Shown here piece after piece: positions 34,044-53,447 of a stretch of DNA of 64,000 nt. Position numbers and translations under genes: made by a program. How positions within the stretch are numbered: position 1 is the first letter of the stretch; each line of letters begins with the position of its first letter. Location: assembly GCA_009760855.2 (NCBI GenBank), contig WPIO01000038.1, forward strand, positions 3,556,501 to 3,620,500, read 5' to 3'. The stretch comes from Cristatella mucedo. Taxonomy: Eukaryota; Bryozoa; Phylactolaemata; Cristatellidae. The notes below the pieces were generated by a model. That model was not told the DNA's origin, did no database searches, and saw only the letters and a program-made list of their open reading frames with translations.

Positions 34044-36949
34044 CTAAAAAATGCATTCAGAAAACCTTTGGCTTTTCCAAACCTGACTTAGACAGCGAGC
34101 ACATTAGATACACGCGATACGATTTCACGAAGTGGCAGCTGATAAATTCGACCCTCACATTTTATGGGCAAAGCAAGCTAGCGCGTCCGTCTTTGCATTA
34201 CTCGGGCGATTAGTCCAAGAAATCGCAATGATCGAAGCGAGCGCAAAAAAGAAGTGAAGATTGATAAAAAAAGAAAAAGCAAAAAAGAAGTGAAGAGCTT
34301 GTGATGTCTGCCACAGTTAAAAAATGCCCTCGGCAGTAAGAAACGCGGCAGAGGAGGAGCAAACTTGCACTTCGGTGACGAATCGTTCGTGGTGACTGTT
34401 TTAATAGTTTCTATTGATTTTTAAAATACTGAGCGACTAACTGGAGGAGGCCATCAGCCAAGGACTGAGAGCCGTAAAAAATTTGACGATCTGATTTATA
34501 GGTCCTGTGCTCTTTCGATTGAGCTATGGGAACTACTCTTATTTGGCACCCAACGCAGGGGCTTTAAACCCAAAATTAATCCGTATTTACTCGCGCTGAA
34601 TTCTGATATACCGCGCGGACGAATGCACGCGTGTTTGTGATTGCAAATCGGATGCCAATTTTCGACCACGCTAGCCTGCTGGCGAAAGGGTTGCAGCGGT
34701 CCAGGCGCGATCTCTCTCGACGGCGTGATCAAACTGCTCGGCTGCGTCCCAAGTTCTGAAGTGCCACGTAAGTGAATGCAGGCTGACTTGGATCACTTAA
34801 AAGTTGATTATCGATCGACCGACACGATCGATCGATCGACCGACACGATCGATCTTAAAATTAAGCGCCGATCGCGTGGTATGAGCGACTAGGTAAACTG
34901 GACAGACTTTCATTTTTCGCTGTCGGCAAGCATCGTTGGCTCATGCTACGAGGTGCTACGAGGTGCTGCAGACTGCTTCGGCGCAGCAGTCTGTGCTTTC
35001 GCGCGGTACGTGGCAGCGTTTGCTGCCGAATCACCTTTGCGGGTTCTCCGCCATCTAGATAATAAGAAAAGTAATAATAATAGAGCATTTGTTAAAGACG
35101 GTGCTCTGTGAAGTAAGTTCAGTAGTAGTCCTGCTGGATGAGGCAGTCCTTTGCTTTTCCGAAAGGCGGCGACTGCAGGCTAAAAGAAGGCAGTCGAATA
35201 TTGACCAATCGGAGTATAATCAGAGCAGGTCGGTAATTTTAAAATACGGAAAGATCGATGGCGCCGCCGGACAGAAATCGAAAAATATGGCCTCAAGAAT
35301 GAAACGATCAAAGTGTAAAAATAATAATAAATAATACGCTTGATAAATCAAGTGAATTATTTATTATTATAATTGTTACACTTTGACGAAACGATCAAAG
35401 TGTAACAACAATAATAATAAAGAATACGCTTGATAAAGCGCCCTCAGAGAACTCATCTCTTTTTAGGCGCTTTACATTTGCTGCAAAGGAAACACGATCG
35501 AATGGTTAGTGATAACTTGCTTGAGAAACAACATGAATAATATGGTTAGGGGTGACATACACAGGGTCAGCATGCAAGTGTGGTTAGTGGCAGCATGCAC
35601 AGTGTCAGCACGCACAAGTACATAAAGGACGAATCACAGGGACCCACGAAATGCTCTCAATGCTCGAAAGACAAATCGCACGGATCCAGCAAACGTTGTG
35701 ATGAACAGGTGCGTTTTTACCTTCTTTTGAGTCAGTGAATGTCGGAGTGACAGTTAGGAGTGAGTTTCGTACTTTAGAAGCATGCGAACTAAAGGCACGG
35801 TTTCCAAAGGATTTGAGATTGGTTCGAGGCACAGCTAAACGATTGAAAAGTGGTCTGGAGAGGTGGGCTGGAGCGAGGTGATGAACAGACCTAGAAGTGA
35901 GTGACTGAACCTTGAAGTCGACGCGTTGCTTGAGATCGGGGCGACCGAGGCGGCGCAAGAGGGAGCGATCGGCAGAGGATGAGGACGTCATAAAATGGAG
36001 GCGAGAGAATAACGTGGGGGGGAAGGGGAAAGTCGCTTGGCGAAGGGGCGACGAAGGGGAAGCGGAGCTGGTGCAACGTAGGCGACGGGAGGCAAACGTG
36101 CAGAAACGGGTAAGTGGAGTCAGTCGAGGTCGGCGGCGGAGGAGGAGAGGAGGAAACCGCGAGACGGGGAGAAAGAGACGGGACCGACGAAGACGGAAGG
36201 AACGACGCGGGCGAGAGAGGGCGCGAGCGAGCGAGCCAAGCACGGACGGAAAAGCTCTCAGACGTTCTCAGGTTTTTAAGCAAGCGCGACCTCCTCTGAG
36301 GCGAAGAGCCGCCACAGCGCGCTCATCGGCGGCGAAGGGAGGGGCATCGCGGCAGCCCGTCCGGCCCAGAGAGCGCACCGCGCCTGCCCCGATCGGAAGG
36401 CACTTACCGACCGTCTTGGCAGCGCCGCTGATGCAACCGTTAATGGCCGCTATCCAGGCGGCTTGTTCGGAGGCGCAGTCGGCGCACAGCTCCACCGCAG
36501 TTCCGCTGAACACCACCTCGAATCGGTAGGGCTGGCGACGAGGCCAGCGCGACGACGGCTTGGCGACGGCGTCGCCTGCCAGCAGCAGCGACAGGTCCGT
36601 CACCGCCGCCATAGGGCGGTTAACGGAAGCCGCCGCGTCAGGGCCGGCGTCGCCGGCCGCGGCGCTGAGCGACGACCCCGTCGTCGCCCCGTCGCCGCGC
36701 AGTTCCAGGACGCAGAAGGCCGAGCCGAGCGCGGCGTCTCGGACCACGCGCACGGCGGCGAGCCTCCTCTGCCAGCCCTGGGCGAGCGAGGTGGCGTCGG
36801 CGGTGGCTGGCGCACACTTGAAAGCTGCTCGCGCTGCCGCTGCTGCGCGCTGCCGCCCTTCGCCGACGACTCTTCGCTTGCGCACGCACCTTCCACCCGC
36901 GGGAGCCGCGCGGGCATTTGGCGAGCACGGCGCCTTCCTTGCCGGCCAT
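33616..36949 (-). CDS. DOK-family (DOK7-like) PH-domain gene, partial model
   Basis: Minus-strand gene starting in a CpG-rich block. Exon 1 (36949-36890) and exon 2 (36768-36408) together form a PH domain. DOK7 begins the same way, with the PH domain almost at the start (EGQVKLRDGKKWKSRW versus EGAVLAKCPRGSRGWKRR here). Dok-7 is a cytoplasmic adaptor that activates the receptor kinase MuSK in vertebrates. The PTB domain expected next was not found between 34050 and 36400; a short frame at about 34685-34765 is a weak possibility. A Ser-rich terminal exon (34043-33616) carries SLSSFNSSHSSDSGID, similar to the SSDSGI...SHSSYSSSLSS tail of DOK7. The PH exons are likely; the DOK7 identity and the 3' end are inferred. 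Confidence 0.45.
34060..35310. other. Gap within DOK7-like span
   Basis: A minus frame at about 34155-34069 (ISCHFVKSYRVYLMCSLSKS) and another at about 34765-34685 (TWDAAEQFDHAVERDRAW) are protein-like but unassigned. The rest is featureless. Confidence 0.3.
34806..34852. repeat. CGATCGACCGACA short repeat
   Basis: ATCGATCGACCGACACGATC repeats twice with an overlapping GATC-rich palindromic pattern. Confidence 0.8.
35311..35930 (-). mobile_element. LINE 3' end, minus, with duplicated tail
   Basis: Two tail starts (AATACGCTTGATAAATCAAG at 35333 and AATACGCTTGATAAAGCGCC at 35427) and an inverted TTACACTTTGA/TCAAAGTGTAA pair between them. Body codes [18 protein letters not shown] and RVDFKVQSLTSRSVHHLAPA on minus. 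Confidence 0.75.
36408..36768 (-). CDS. DOK7-like coding exon 2 (rest of PH domain)
   Basis: Follows GGCTGGCAG after a 121-bp intron. It continues RRLAAVRVVRDAALGSAFCV, then a Ser/Ala loop, then YRFEVVFSGTAVELCADCAS and EQAAWIAAINGCI. The last is the C-terminal PH helix with its conserved Trp. It ends GTCG before GTAAGT in phase 1. An in-phase acceptor nine bases upstream (36777) is possible. Confidence 0.65.
36890..36949 (-). CDS. DOK7-like coding exon 1 (start of PH domain)
   Basis: ATG in CGCCATGGCC context gives a 20-codon exon, MAGKEGAVLAKCPRGSRGWK, ending before GTGCGT in phase 0. GRGWK-type sequence is the usual beta1-beta2 turn of a PH domain, and a short N-terminus before the PH domain is typical of DOK7. 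Confidence 0.55.
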
Positions 36950-37450
36950 GGCGCTCGGGCGCGGTGGCCCTCCCCCCGCAGCCGACGGTGCCGCAAGAGC
37001 GCGAAGGGGCGTGCTGCAGCGGCGGCGCGACCGCTGATAAAGGTAGCCGCCGCCACCGCTGCCGCCGCGCCATAACGAGGGAGTCCGGAGGTCGCCGATC
37101 GGCGGTGCCGCGGCTCGGCGCCGCCGCCGAGCGCGCGGCGGCGGCACCGCGCCGAGCGAGCGTGAAAGTAGAAACTCGCCGATCGAGACGGTCGCGCGTT
37201 GCGCTGCAAGCATCGATCGCCTCCACCGCCGCTGTCGGTCGTTGCCGCAGCTATCGAAAGCCGCTTGCGGTCGCTCGCCGCGAGCACTATTTAAATAGGC
37301 TGCTTTTTTTTATTGATGCGACTCGTCCGCGCGAGAGCAGTTGGGCAGCCCAATTGACCTTCACAGGACCGCTGCAGGCGACCTTGCTGCAGACTCGCTC
37401 CGTCGGTCGCCGAGCTCGCCCGGCGCGTCGAATTTCGGCAGGAAGCCGAC
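36950..37450 (-). promoter_or_regulatory. CpG-rich block upstream of DOK7-like gene
   Basis: GC- and CpG-rich sequence upstream of the first ATG on the minus strand, ending at a (GA)n tract (37453-37556) that reads CT on the gene strand. Long overlapping open frames here on both strands reflect composition, not genes. Confidence 0.4.
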
Positions 37451-37452
37451 CC

Positions 37453-37474
37453 GAGAGAGAGAGAGAGAGACAGA

Positions 37475-37556
<82 letters not shown>
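37453..37556. repeat. (GA)n tract
   Basis: About 500 bp upstream of the DOK7-like start. Confidence 0.97.
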
Positions 37557-37559
<3 letters not shown>

Positions 37560-38603
37560 GCGAGGAAAAGAGAAAGTCCTCGAGTCGTCGCTCGTGTGGC
37601 GCCGCTCTGCTCTCATATCCGGTGCCGAAGCCACACCAGCAGCAGCAGCAGCGGCGGAGAGCTGTGCACATGCAGCACGGGCGGTAGCGTGCTGGCCAAC
37701 TCCAGCTGCAGCTGCTGCTGCCGCTGCTGGCTCCCCCGCGGACTAAGGACGCGGTCCGGAATGCCACCTCCAGCATAATCTGTGGCTCAGCTTAAGTTCA
37801 AGAAAAGTGGCATTTGAGCTGAGAAGCAATGGTGGCAAGCTCGCCACGCCTCCAGCTTATACGGCGAATTTGCGAAGGCTGCAAAAGTGCGACCGCTTAC
37901 GACTTCGCAATGAGGCGAATTAATTGCCGGTCGCCCGAATGCTTAGACGAAAGCACGCTACTAGATGCATTATGAAAGCCCGCTTTTCCGTAGCTGACTC
38001 GTCATTAGTTCTGGTTAACCTCAGATCGAGACGTCGAACTAACTCTCGTCCGGAGTACGTATAAATGCTGCAAGATACTCGCTAGAAAGTACCATCCCAG
38101 AGCTTCCGGGAGAGGGTGCCTTCGTTGCCTTGAATTCGTCCAAATTTGGCTAAGCACTGAACTGCAATTAGCACCTCGGGACAATAAGGAGTTGCAAGTT
38201 TACCCAGTCCTGCGCTCCATTTGCTTAAGAGTATATGTTGAGAAAATACTGAAAAACTGCGTCCAAAGATCGGATATTTTTTTTTGGGTACCATTTAGTA
38301 GACAAAACATGTTATAAATTGGGTTGGAAGTTTTGCACATTTCCACTTAATAGGAAAAGATGATTATGCAAATCATGCCTAACCCGAAGTAAACCCCGAG
38401 AAAAATGTCAAAGAATAACAAATGTATCGATTCCAGCATCGCATGCGACTTGTATCCTTGAACTTGAACCTTGATACATCGAGGTACATGTTTGCAGCTT
38501 GTTGAGATGCATGCCTGTGACTTTTAGATAGCTTCATTTACAGTGTTGCTTCGAGCACTGTACAATCAGTAACTCAGCCAATATGTCACTGGTCTAAGTG
38601 AAA
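37557..38603. other. Gap, no gene seen
   Basis: CTG/CAG-rich at 37620-37730, then AT-rich unique sequence. No defendable open frame. Confidence 0.5.
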
Positions 38604-40030
38604 CAATAATAATGATACATTTGTTATAAAGCCCGCAGAGAATCCAATCTCTTTCTAGGCACTTTATATTTGCTGCAAAGTAAACATGACCGAATGATTA
38701 GTGGTAGCATGCTGTATGACAACAAGCATAACACGGCTAGAGGTGACACGCACACTGTCAGCATGCAAATGTGGTTTGTGACCAGAATGCAGTGTCAGCA
38801 CGCATAAGCACATGAAGGACGAATCACAGGGACCCACTATATGCTGTCATAAATAGATCCATTTTTAGTTTCATTTTAAATGTGGTCAAGTCAGGGGATG
38901 CCGTGACGCAAGTCGGAAGTGAGTTCTAGGCTTTGGGAGCATTCGAACTAAAGTAAAAGCACCGTCTCCAAATGATTTAAGGTTCGTACGAAGTATAGGT
39001 AAACGATTTGATTCCAAAAAGCGAGTGGTACGATGCTTAGCCTGGTGTGGGAGTGGATCTAATTGCTAAGCAGGAGCCAAAGAATAAAGGGACCTAAAAG
39101 TGAGTGACAAAACCTTAAAGTTGATGCGTTGCTTAACTTGGAGCCAGTGCAGGTCAACGAGAAGTGGTGAAATGTGGTAATGCAACGCTCACGACAGACA
39201 AACCTAGGTGTGGAGTTTTGCACCAGCTGCAATCGCCTGATTGCACACGCTGGTAGACCAGCAAGCAGCGAGTTACAGAAGTAAAGACGAGATGTCAGAA
39301 ATGTATGGATCAATTTAGATGTGGTATGCCTGTCTAAACAAGCCCGATGTTTAGCAATATTATATAGCTGAAAGTAGGCAGACTTGAATGTGGAGCTGAT
39401 GCGGTCGTCCAATGAAAGGTCACTTTCGAACATGACACATAGATTTCGTGCAGATTCAACAGGTGATATGCTGGCAGAGCCGATTTTGAGCGTTTATATT
39501 TCCACTTTCTGAATCACACTTGATTTGCCCGCAACTAGGAAGTTGGTTTTATCGTAATTTAATTTAAGAAAGTTTGCTGCCATCCAAATGCAGATGTCAT
39601 TAATAAATGCAGCACGGCAGTTGAGAGAATTCGACGTGCTGGAGGGCAGGGGGAATAAAGCAAAGGTACAACTGAGTGTCATCTGCATAGAAGTGAAAGC
39701 CTAGATTGTGCTTGACGATCACACCGGCAAGAGGGGGAGTATATACACCGTGAAAAGAACGGGACCAAGCACGGATTCCTGTGGTACCCCATGTTTCAGT
39801 TGTTCCTCGGATGATCTTTGGCAGTTCACATCAATACTCTGGAGCCTCCCACTTAGATAGGACCTGAACCGTTGCAGTGCAGTGCCAGTGATGCCCAGGC
39901 GAGATGAGAGGCGCTCGAGAAGGACTTGTTGATCGATAGAATCAAAAGCTGCCGAAAAGATCAAGCAAAACAAGCAGAGACACTCTGCCTAAGCCTGCGT
40001 TTCTACGTAGGTCGTTGTACACCCGAAGCA
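38604..40030 (-). mobile_element. LINE (L2/CR1-like), longest copy, broken
   Basis: Plus-strand order is tail (CATTTGTTATAAAGCCCGCAG, AATCTCTTTCTAGGCAC) then a reversed reverse transcriptase. Minus-strand frames give FSAAFDSIDQQVLLERLSSR (about 39960), GVPQESVLGPVLF (about 39790), a YADD-like DDTQLY box in a shifted frame near 39680, [46 protein letters not shown] and LQLVQNS. Several frameshifts separate them, so it is a 5'-truncated dead copy. Confidence 0.85.
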
Positions 40031-40715
40031 ATGCCGATTCTGTGGAGTGGTTAGCTCTCAAAACCATACCGGAACTTACTAGCAAGGTTTTATTAACACA
40101 TGAGTTCACGTCGGCTTGTGAATCACTGCAGTGGTCTGTTTCTTATTTCTGTTGGATGAGTATGGCAAAGAATGTACACGACTGCAGAGCATATAGTTCG
40201 AGGACGCTTGATGACATGAGTATAGCAAAACGCACACGGTTCGCAATGCCAAAAATACGGCATCCAAATCGGCATCGCGCTCGGCGGGATTTTAGCGGTG
40301 CAGCCGGGGCTGCGCCGCTCTCTCGCTCGCACCGGCTCTGACGGATCGCGAGGCTCTGACTTCGGTGGGGGGCAGCCCTCCCTCTTTCACGTGGGACAGG
40401 CTGAGCGGTGGCGGAATCGACGGTCCCTTTTTCTAGCTTAAAAGCGAGGACAAAAAGCTGAACAAGAGACGCGGGCCCTGATTGATGAGCGGATCCTCGC
40501 CGTTCAGTTCTCGACCGAGAGACTCTGACCAGGTGTCGCGCGAGACAACCTCGCCGAGTCGGCTGCTTGTCCCTCTGTCACTTGTCAGCAGCATCACGGC
40601 CTTGCTGGCTAAACGCTCGGGCATTTCTGCTGCTGGCGCGGGAAGTGTCGAGCCCTTCGCATCCAGGAGAGAATCGCCCGAATCCATCTCGCGCCGCTCG
40701 GTCACGTAAAATTGG

Positions 40716-40892
40716 TGAGCCGTGATGGCACACTAGGTAAGGCGGTTGCTTTCATGACTTCCGTCCCGAGGTCGTGGGTTCGATTCCTACGGTGAGCGAT
40801 CCTTTATCGACACTGCAAGCGTCGGTGATAGCCGTAAAGGCTCTTCTGTCGCTATACAAAAAAGAGGCTGTTTAGGCAGCTAGGATTTTTTT
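40716..40892 (+). mobile_element. SINE family 1 (tRNA-derived), best forward copy
   Basis: Starts GAGCCGTGATGGCACACTAG (box A, TGGCACACTAGGTAAGG) and carries GGTTCGATTCC (box B) about 45 bp later. Then comes a body with GATAGCCGTAAAGGCTCTTC and TGTCGCTATACAAAAAAGAG, ending CAGCTAGGATTTTTT. Pol III internal promoter spacing fits a tRNA-derived SINE. Confidence 0.85.
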
Positions 40893-41439
40893 GAATTTAT
40901 AGACCGCATCGGTCCCAAGTGACAGACACAGTTGTGCCGGGACGTCCTTGAAAAGGTCCCGACGCCGGCGCCAGGAGAAAGGGGATTGCATCTCATGGCC
41001 TTGGCGTTTGCCAGGCCAGCTGAGGCTAACATAAGCGAATACCAGCGCGTGTCAGAAGGAAGCCTTAGCACAATATATCTCAGATATTACCAAAGTCCGT
41101 ACGTCCAGCTTTCGCATGTCTGGAGCAAGTCCAAACGGTAGCTTTCGAACTGGGGCCAAGCAGTGCACCCTGCAGTGCAGCCGTATTTTGTTTGGGGCTT
41201 GGCCTAGTATTCTATATTATATATTCTTACATATATTATACATTCTATATTATATATTCTTGGCTCTAGTATTTGTCAATGCAACCCATTGAAAAGTTAT
41301 TGTCCGGCGTACAAGTAACCCGGATCGTAGGCTGGTGCAGAGTGCTATATGTCCAAGCAAGCAACTGCTAACGCCAGCCACCACAGGGGCCACTGTCGAT
41401 GATTGGCTGAGAGATCGAGCATCGAGCAGCAGTGGAGAC

Positions 41440-41511
41440 AATGCCGTATACACGTGACTGTTCAATGCTGTATACACGTGACTGTCCAATGCTGTATACA
41501 CGTGACTGTTT
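41440..41511. repeat. Three copies of a 24-bp unit
   Basis: AATGCTGTATACACGTGACT plus GTTC/GTCC/GTTT. Each copy has CACGTG, with a further CACGTG nearby at about 41531. Confidence 0.92.
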
Positions 41512-42110
41512 ATGCCCTGTGGTAGTTTACACGTGGGCGACGGTTTTTCCATAGACATCTTCGCCGGCAACACATGTTCTATAGCATCGGGACAAATTTG
41601 CCCTTTGTTAGGTTAAAATCATAGTCTTCGTATGTACTTTTACGTTTCAATGCTTTGCCTTACTGTGACGAAACAGCTGCTTTTCATTTTGAAGTTATGA
41701 AATTCTATATCTGATTTTATTGTCACGAACTTGATGCATTTGAGTTCGTAAACCGCATTTAAATAAATTCTGGATACATTCTGGCGTTCGGTGAGTAGGT
41801 TTTTGGGCCTATTTACTAGGACGTGCGCTTTTTGCCTCGATTTTGAATTTTCTGCATAGACTTGGTAACTTGTGCACGGATTTTGGCTATTATTCCACAC
41901 AGATTCTGCCAGGTCAAAGGTATAAGCCAGGAAGGAAACACTAGCCGGCACGCTGTGCAGTGACTGACTGGATGGGGCTTGCGTCTAGCCCAAATTTGGG
42001 GACAACCATCACGCTCAATTTCTCGAAGTCTGCACTTTAGAACCGAGCAATCCTAGGATTTGCTGCGATTGGCCGATGGCTGCTGTTAAAAATGGACTCG
42101 CGGGCCTACT

Positions 42111-42298
42111 TATAATAATAATAATAAAATAATACTAGCTGATTAAACAGCCTCCTTTTGTATAGCGACAGAAGAGCCTTTACGGCTATCACCACCACTT
42201 GCAGTGGCGATAAAGGATCGCCCACGGCAGGAATCGAACCCACGACCTCGGGACCGAGGTCGTGAAAGCAAACGCCTTACCTAGTGTGCCATCACGAC
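42111..42298 (-). mobile_element. SINE family 1 copy
   Basis: Reverse copy with (ATA)n tail, CTAGCTGATTAAACAGCCTC, GGAATCGAACCCACGACCTC and CTTACCTAGTGTGCCATCAC. It lies about 700 bp past the NUDT9 stop. Confidence 0.85.
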
Positions 42299-42977
42299 TT
42301 AACACTGCCCTTTGAACAGAGCGGTCCGGCAAATACCGGGTTCTTAGATTGACTACAGCTAGAACCAAAAAAGAGCACCATGACCGACTGGCAGTACCAA
42401 CATCGAAAATCGAACCGGCATCTCTGACGACCAACTGCTTCGGTCGCACGAAGGCTCGCACGCACGCCCACTAGCTTGCACTGTGGACTGATACTTCGCA
42501 GGGTTATAAACCGAATTTAATCTAAAATAACGTCGCCTTAATGGCTTCTACAGCCGTGCACATCATCAAAGCAGTTACACACTGAACAACGACTTCGTTG
42601 CCAATGATGCGTGCACGAAAGCTCAAAGAACAATAAGATTGCAACATATAAAAAGCTCGAATTCGGCATAAATCCTAGGGTACAAGTTAGGCAATACCTG
42701 CAACATCAGGAAAAGATGCAAACGGACAGTCAGCAGCGGTGCGTGAACTCCGCCCTTGATGCCTGCATGAAAGTGCCGGCGGAGAGACGCTGCTGCTCAG
42801 ACGCTGTTAGGCTACCGAAGCTAACCAACCAAGTAAGAGAGGGTGGCATGCCCACGTTTTGCAACTGTGGGGCTCGTCGCTGTGTTTGCCCCTTCAGGAT
42901 AGCATGGGACCACGTTGAAAGGAAGCTTGAAATGGTCTAGTCGTTCCAGCAGCAGACGGCGCTGCCGCCGCCGTCGA

Positions 42978-50956
<7,979 letters not shown>

Positions 50957-51320
50957 GGCCACGACGCACCGGCAAACGAGCCTGATCGACGATCGCAACC
51001 TGCCGCGCGGGTCGCAGCGACTCAGGCGACAAAGGCGAGAAAACGCTGGCGAGAAGTACCGCGGCGCTCGGCGGAACGCGAGAAAAAACTGACTCGGCGG
51101 TCACCACGGGTAACTCACCTACCTGAACGTTTTCCGGAAGCGGCCCAGTGTACGCCCAGTGGAAAGTTTGATGCACTGTCACAAATCGACCGGAAAAAAT
51201 GGCGCCAAGTGCGGCGGCCGCCAGTCATCCTAGCGGTCCCCCATGGGAAAAATGGCGCCAAGTGCGACTGCCGCCAGTCAATGCATGGCGCTCGTACGCT
51301 CGCTCGTACGTACGTAACCG
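50957..51320 (-). promoter_or_regulatory. NUDT9 promoter region with duplicated YY1-like sites
   Basis: The block directly upstream of the NUDT9 start is CpG-rich. It contains a tandem duplication of about 53 bp, each copy holding AAAATGGCGCCAAGTGCG (51196 and 51249) and a CCGCCAGTCA segment. AAAATGGCG fits the YY1 core AANATGGCG, often found near start sites of housekeeping genes. Function is inferred. Confidence 0.4.
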
Positions 51321-51410
51321 CACGGGAAAAAATTGATATTGCGCACTGGCAATAGCGAGAGTTTTTCTTCCCGGCGAAGCATGGGTATCTATGGACCGGC
51401 TTGTGTGCTA

Positions 51411-51412
<2 letters not shown>

Positions 51413-51479
<67 letters not shown>

Positions 51480-51497
51480 CGTGTGTGTGTGTGTGTC
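51413..51497. repeat. (GT)n tract
   Basis: Pure GT with a GCGTGCG break near the end. Confidence 0.97.
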
Positions 51498-51905
51498 TAT
51501 GGCAACCTTAGCAGACCGACGTTCGGTCAGCTCGCCGTGGCTCGTCGGACGGAGGTCCGGGCTGTGGACCGTTGGACGGCGTCCGCCCTGGGCGCAAGTC
51601 GTTGAAGGAACTGACAATCGGACTAATAAAAAATCGTAGAAACGCGGGCGCTTGCACCGATGCCCGTTTGCCATCACGGCGGCTTGCCAAAGCGGGTGGC
51701 TGCCGCGACTGAGCCCTGCGGCTGCCGTCCCAAGATCGGCAGGGCAATTGGAATAAGTTTTTAAACTACGAATTACCTTAATCGCCTCATAAATTTTTAC
51801 TTAGATTGGCGATGCGTAAACGCAGCCCTGTGGCATTTTAGCGGAATCCGACGGTACCCGTTGGAAACCGGAAGTTCGCTCGTTCGGAGTGTCATGTCTA
51901 AATAG

Positions 51906-52050
51906 CCGCCGCTGGTTTGGCACAGTGGTTAAGGTGCTCGCCCCGACCGAGGTCTGCCGATGTTTTGGGCTTGAACCCCGTGGTATATGTGAAGCGCATG
52001 AATACAAATTAAGTTCTCTTACGGCGCTACACAAATGAATTTTATTTTAT
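51906..52050 (+). mobile_element. SINE family 2 copy, forward
   Basis: CCGCTGGTTTGGCACAGTGG then TTAAGGTGCTCGCCCC (box A), GGGCTTGAACCCC (box B), GTGAAGCGCATGAATACAAATTAAGTTCTC and CACAAATGAATTTTATTTT tail. Confidence 0.82.
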
Positions 52051-52182
52051 ATGTAAATAGAATGGGTGCACAGAGTTGAGCTGCTGGCAATAAGTTCGCT
52101 TCGAGATCGCTGGATTTCATTCATTGCGCGAGCACAGAATCGGCTGATCTACCAATGATAAACAAGGCTGCTGTAAACCGAA

Positions 52183-52965
52183 GTTGATAATAATAATGTT
52201 GATAATAATAATAATACACTTGATAAAGCGCCCTCGGGGAGCTTAAAAATCTCTTTCTACGCGCTTTACAATTGCTGCAAAGGGAAATGCAATTGAATGG
52301 TAAGTAAAATCATGCTTGAAAAAAACAAATAAAATGAATAATATGGTTAGGGGTGACATGCACAGGGTCAGCATGCCAATGTGGTTAGTGGCAGCATGCA
52401 CAGTGTCAGCACGCATAAGCACATCAAGGACGAATCACAGGGACCCACTAAATGCTGTCCTAAATAGGTGTGTTTTTAAGTTCCTTTTAAATGTGGTCAG
52501 GTCATGGGATGTTCTGACACAGGTCGGGAGGGAATTCCAGGCTTTGGGAGCATACGAACTAAATGCACGGTCTCCAAAGGATTTGAGGTTTGTACGAGGT
52601 ATTTCTAGGCTGTTGGATTCCGAAAAGCGGGTGGTACGATGCTTGGCCTGATGGGGGAGTATATCTGAGAGATAGGCTGGAGCCATAGAATGAAGGGACC
52701 TAAAAGTGAGCGCCAAAACCTTGAAGTCAATCCGTTTCTTGACTGGTAGCCAGTGATGGTCGGCGAGAAGTGGAGCAATGTGGCAACTGCGACGCTCACG
52801 ACAGACAAGCCTAGCTGCAGAGTTTTGCACCAGCTGCAATCGCCTGATCGCACATGCTGGTAGGCCAGCGAGCAGTGAGTTGCAGAAGTCGAGACGGGAT
52901 GTCACGAATGCATGGACCAGCTTGGACCCGGTATCCTTATCTAAACCAGCCTTTCCGGGGCATTC
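52183..52965 (-). mobile_element. LINE 3' half, cleanest C-terminus
   Basis: One minus frame runs from [20 protein letters not shown] through [20 protein letters not shown] and [20 protein letters not shown] to FRTAFSGSL and stop. Then come the 3' UTR, hairpin (AAAGCGCGTAGAAAGAG complement) and an ATTATT tail at 52195. Useful as a reference for the family. Confidence 0.88.
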
Positions 52966-53447
52966 TTTCCGGGGCATTCTTTTCCGACGCGGCATAATGT
53001 TGAGCAACTGTATCAAGAATTGCCTCAAACGAGCTAACCCGTCCTTACGAACCGCATTGCAGCGGCTTAACTGCACAATACGGCGTAACAAACCGCATTG
53101 CAGCGGCGCAACAGCGGCGTAACCGCATTTTGGCGTAAATCAAAGCAGCGCGCGCGCTCTCGAAGCTGTCGCAACGAAGCCGCGAGCCGCCGGAGGGCGC
53201 CACCCTCGACTCGAGCGACTGTCGCTGGCTCTTCTCTGCTCTTGGAAGAAGGTGCGACAGCCGTAGCAGCAGTGCGCTCATTCGGTGAGCGCACTGCGGG
53301 CGAATATCTCGTGCTCGAAGACCCGCCCTTGGCGGCGGCTAAATACTCCGGACTGAGGCAGCAGCAGCTGGAATATCTCGCAGCACGCTGACGGGCATAT
53401 CGAGTCGAGAAAGCTTTATTAACAGTAGTACAGGTACAAGGTAGCCG

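Larger units (their letters stand above)
40031..42110. other. Gap holding one SINE and one minisatellite
   Basis: Apart from 40716-40892 and 41440-41511 I see AT-rich sequence with a TATATTCT-type duplicate at 41208-41262 and no gene. Confidence 0.5.

Noticed and set aside
34500-34560. Possible tRNA gene on minus (TAGCTCAATCGAAAGAGC)
   Set aside because: A D-arm-like stretch is present but no T-arm with GGTTCGA and no acceptor pairing.
36268-37482. 339-codon open frames on both strands
   Set aside because: GC composition keeps all frames open; only the PH-coding minus segments have family similarity and splice signals.
40716-40790. Functional tRNA gene
   Set aside because: Has boxes A and B but continues into a SINE body shared by four other copies, and the cloverleaf is imperfect.
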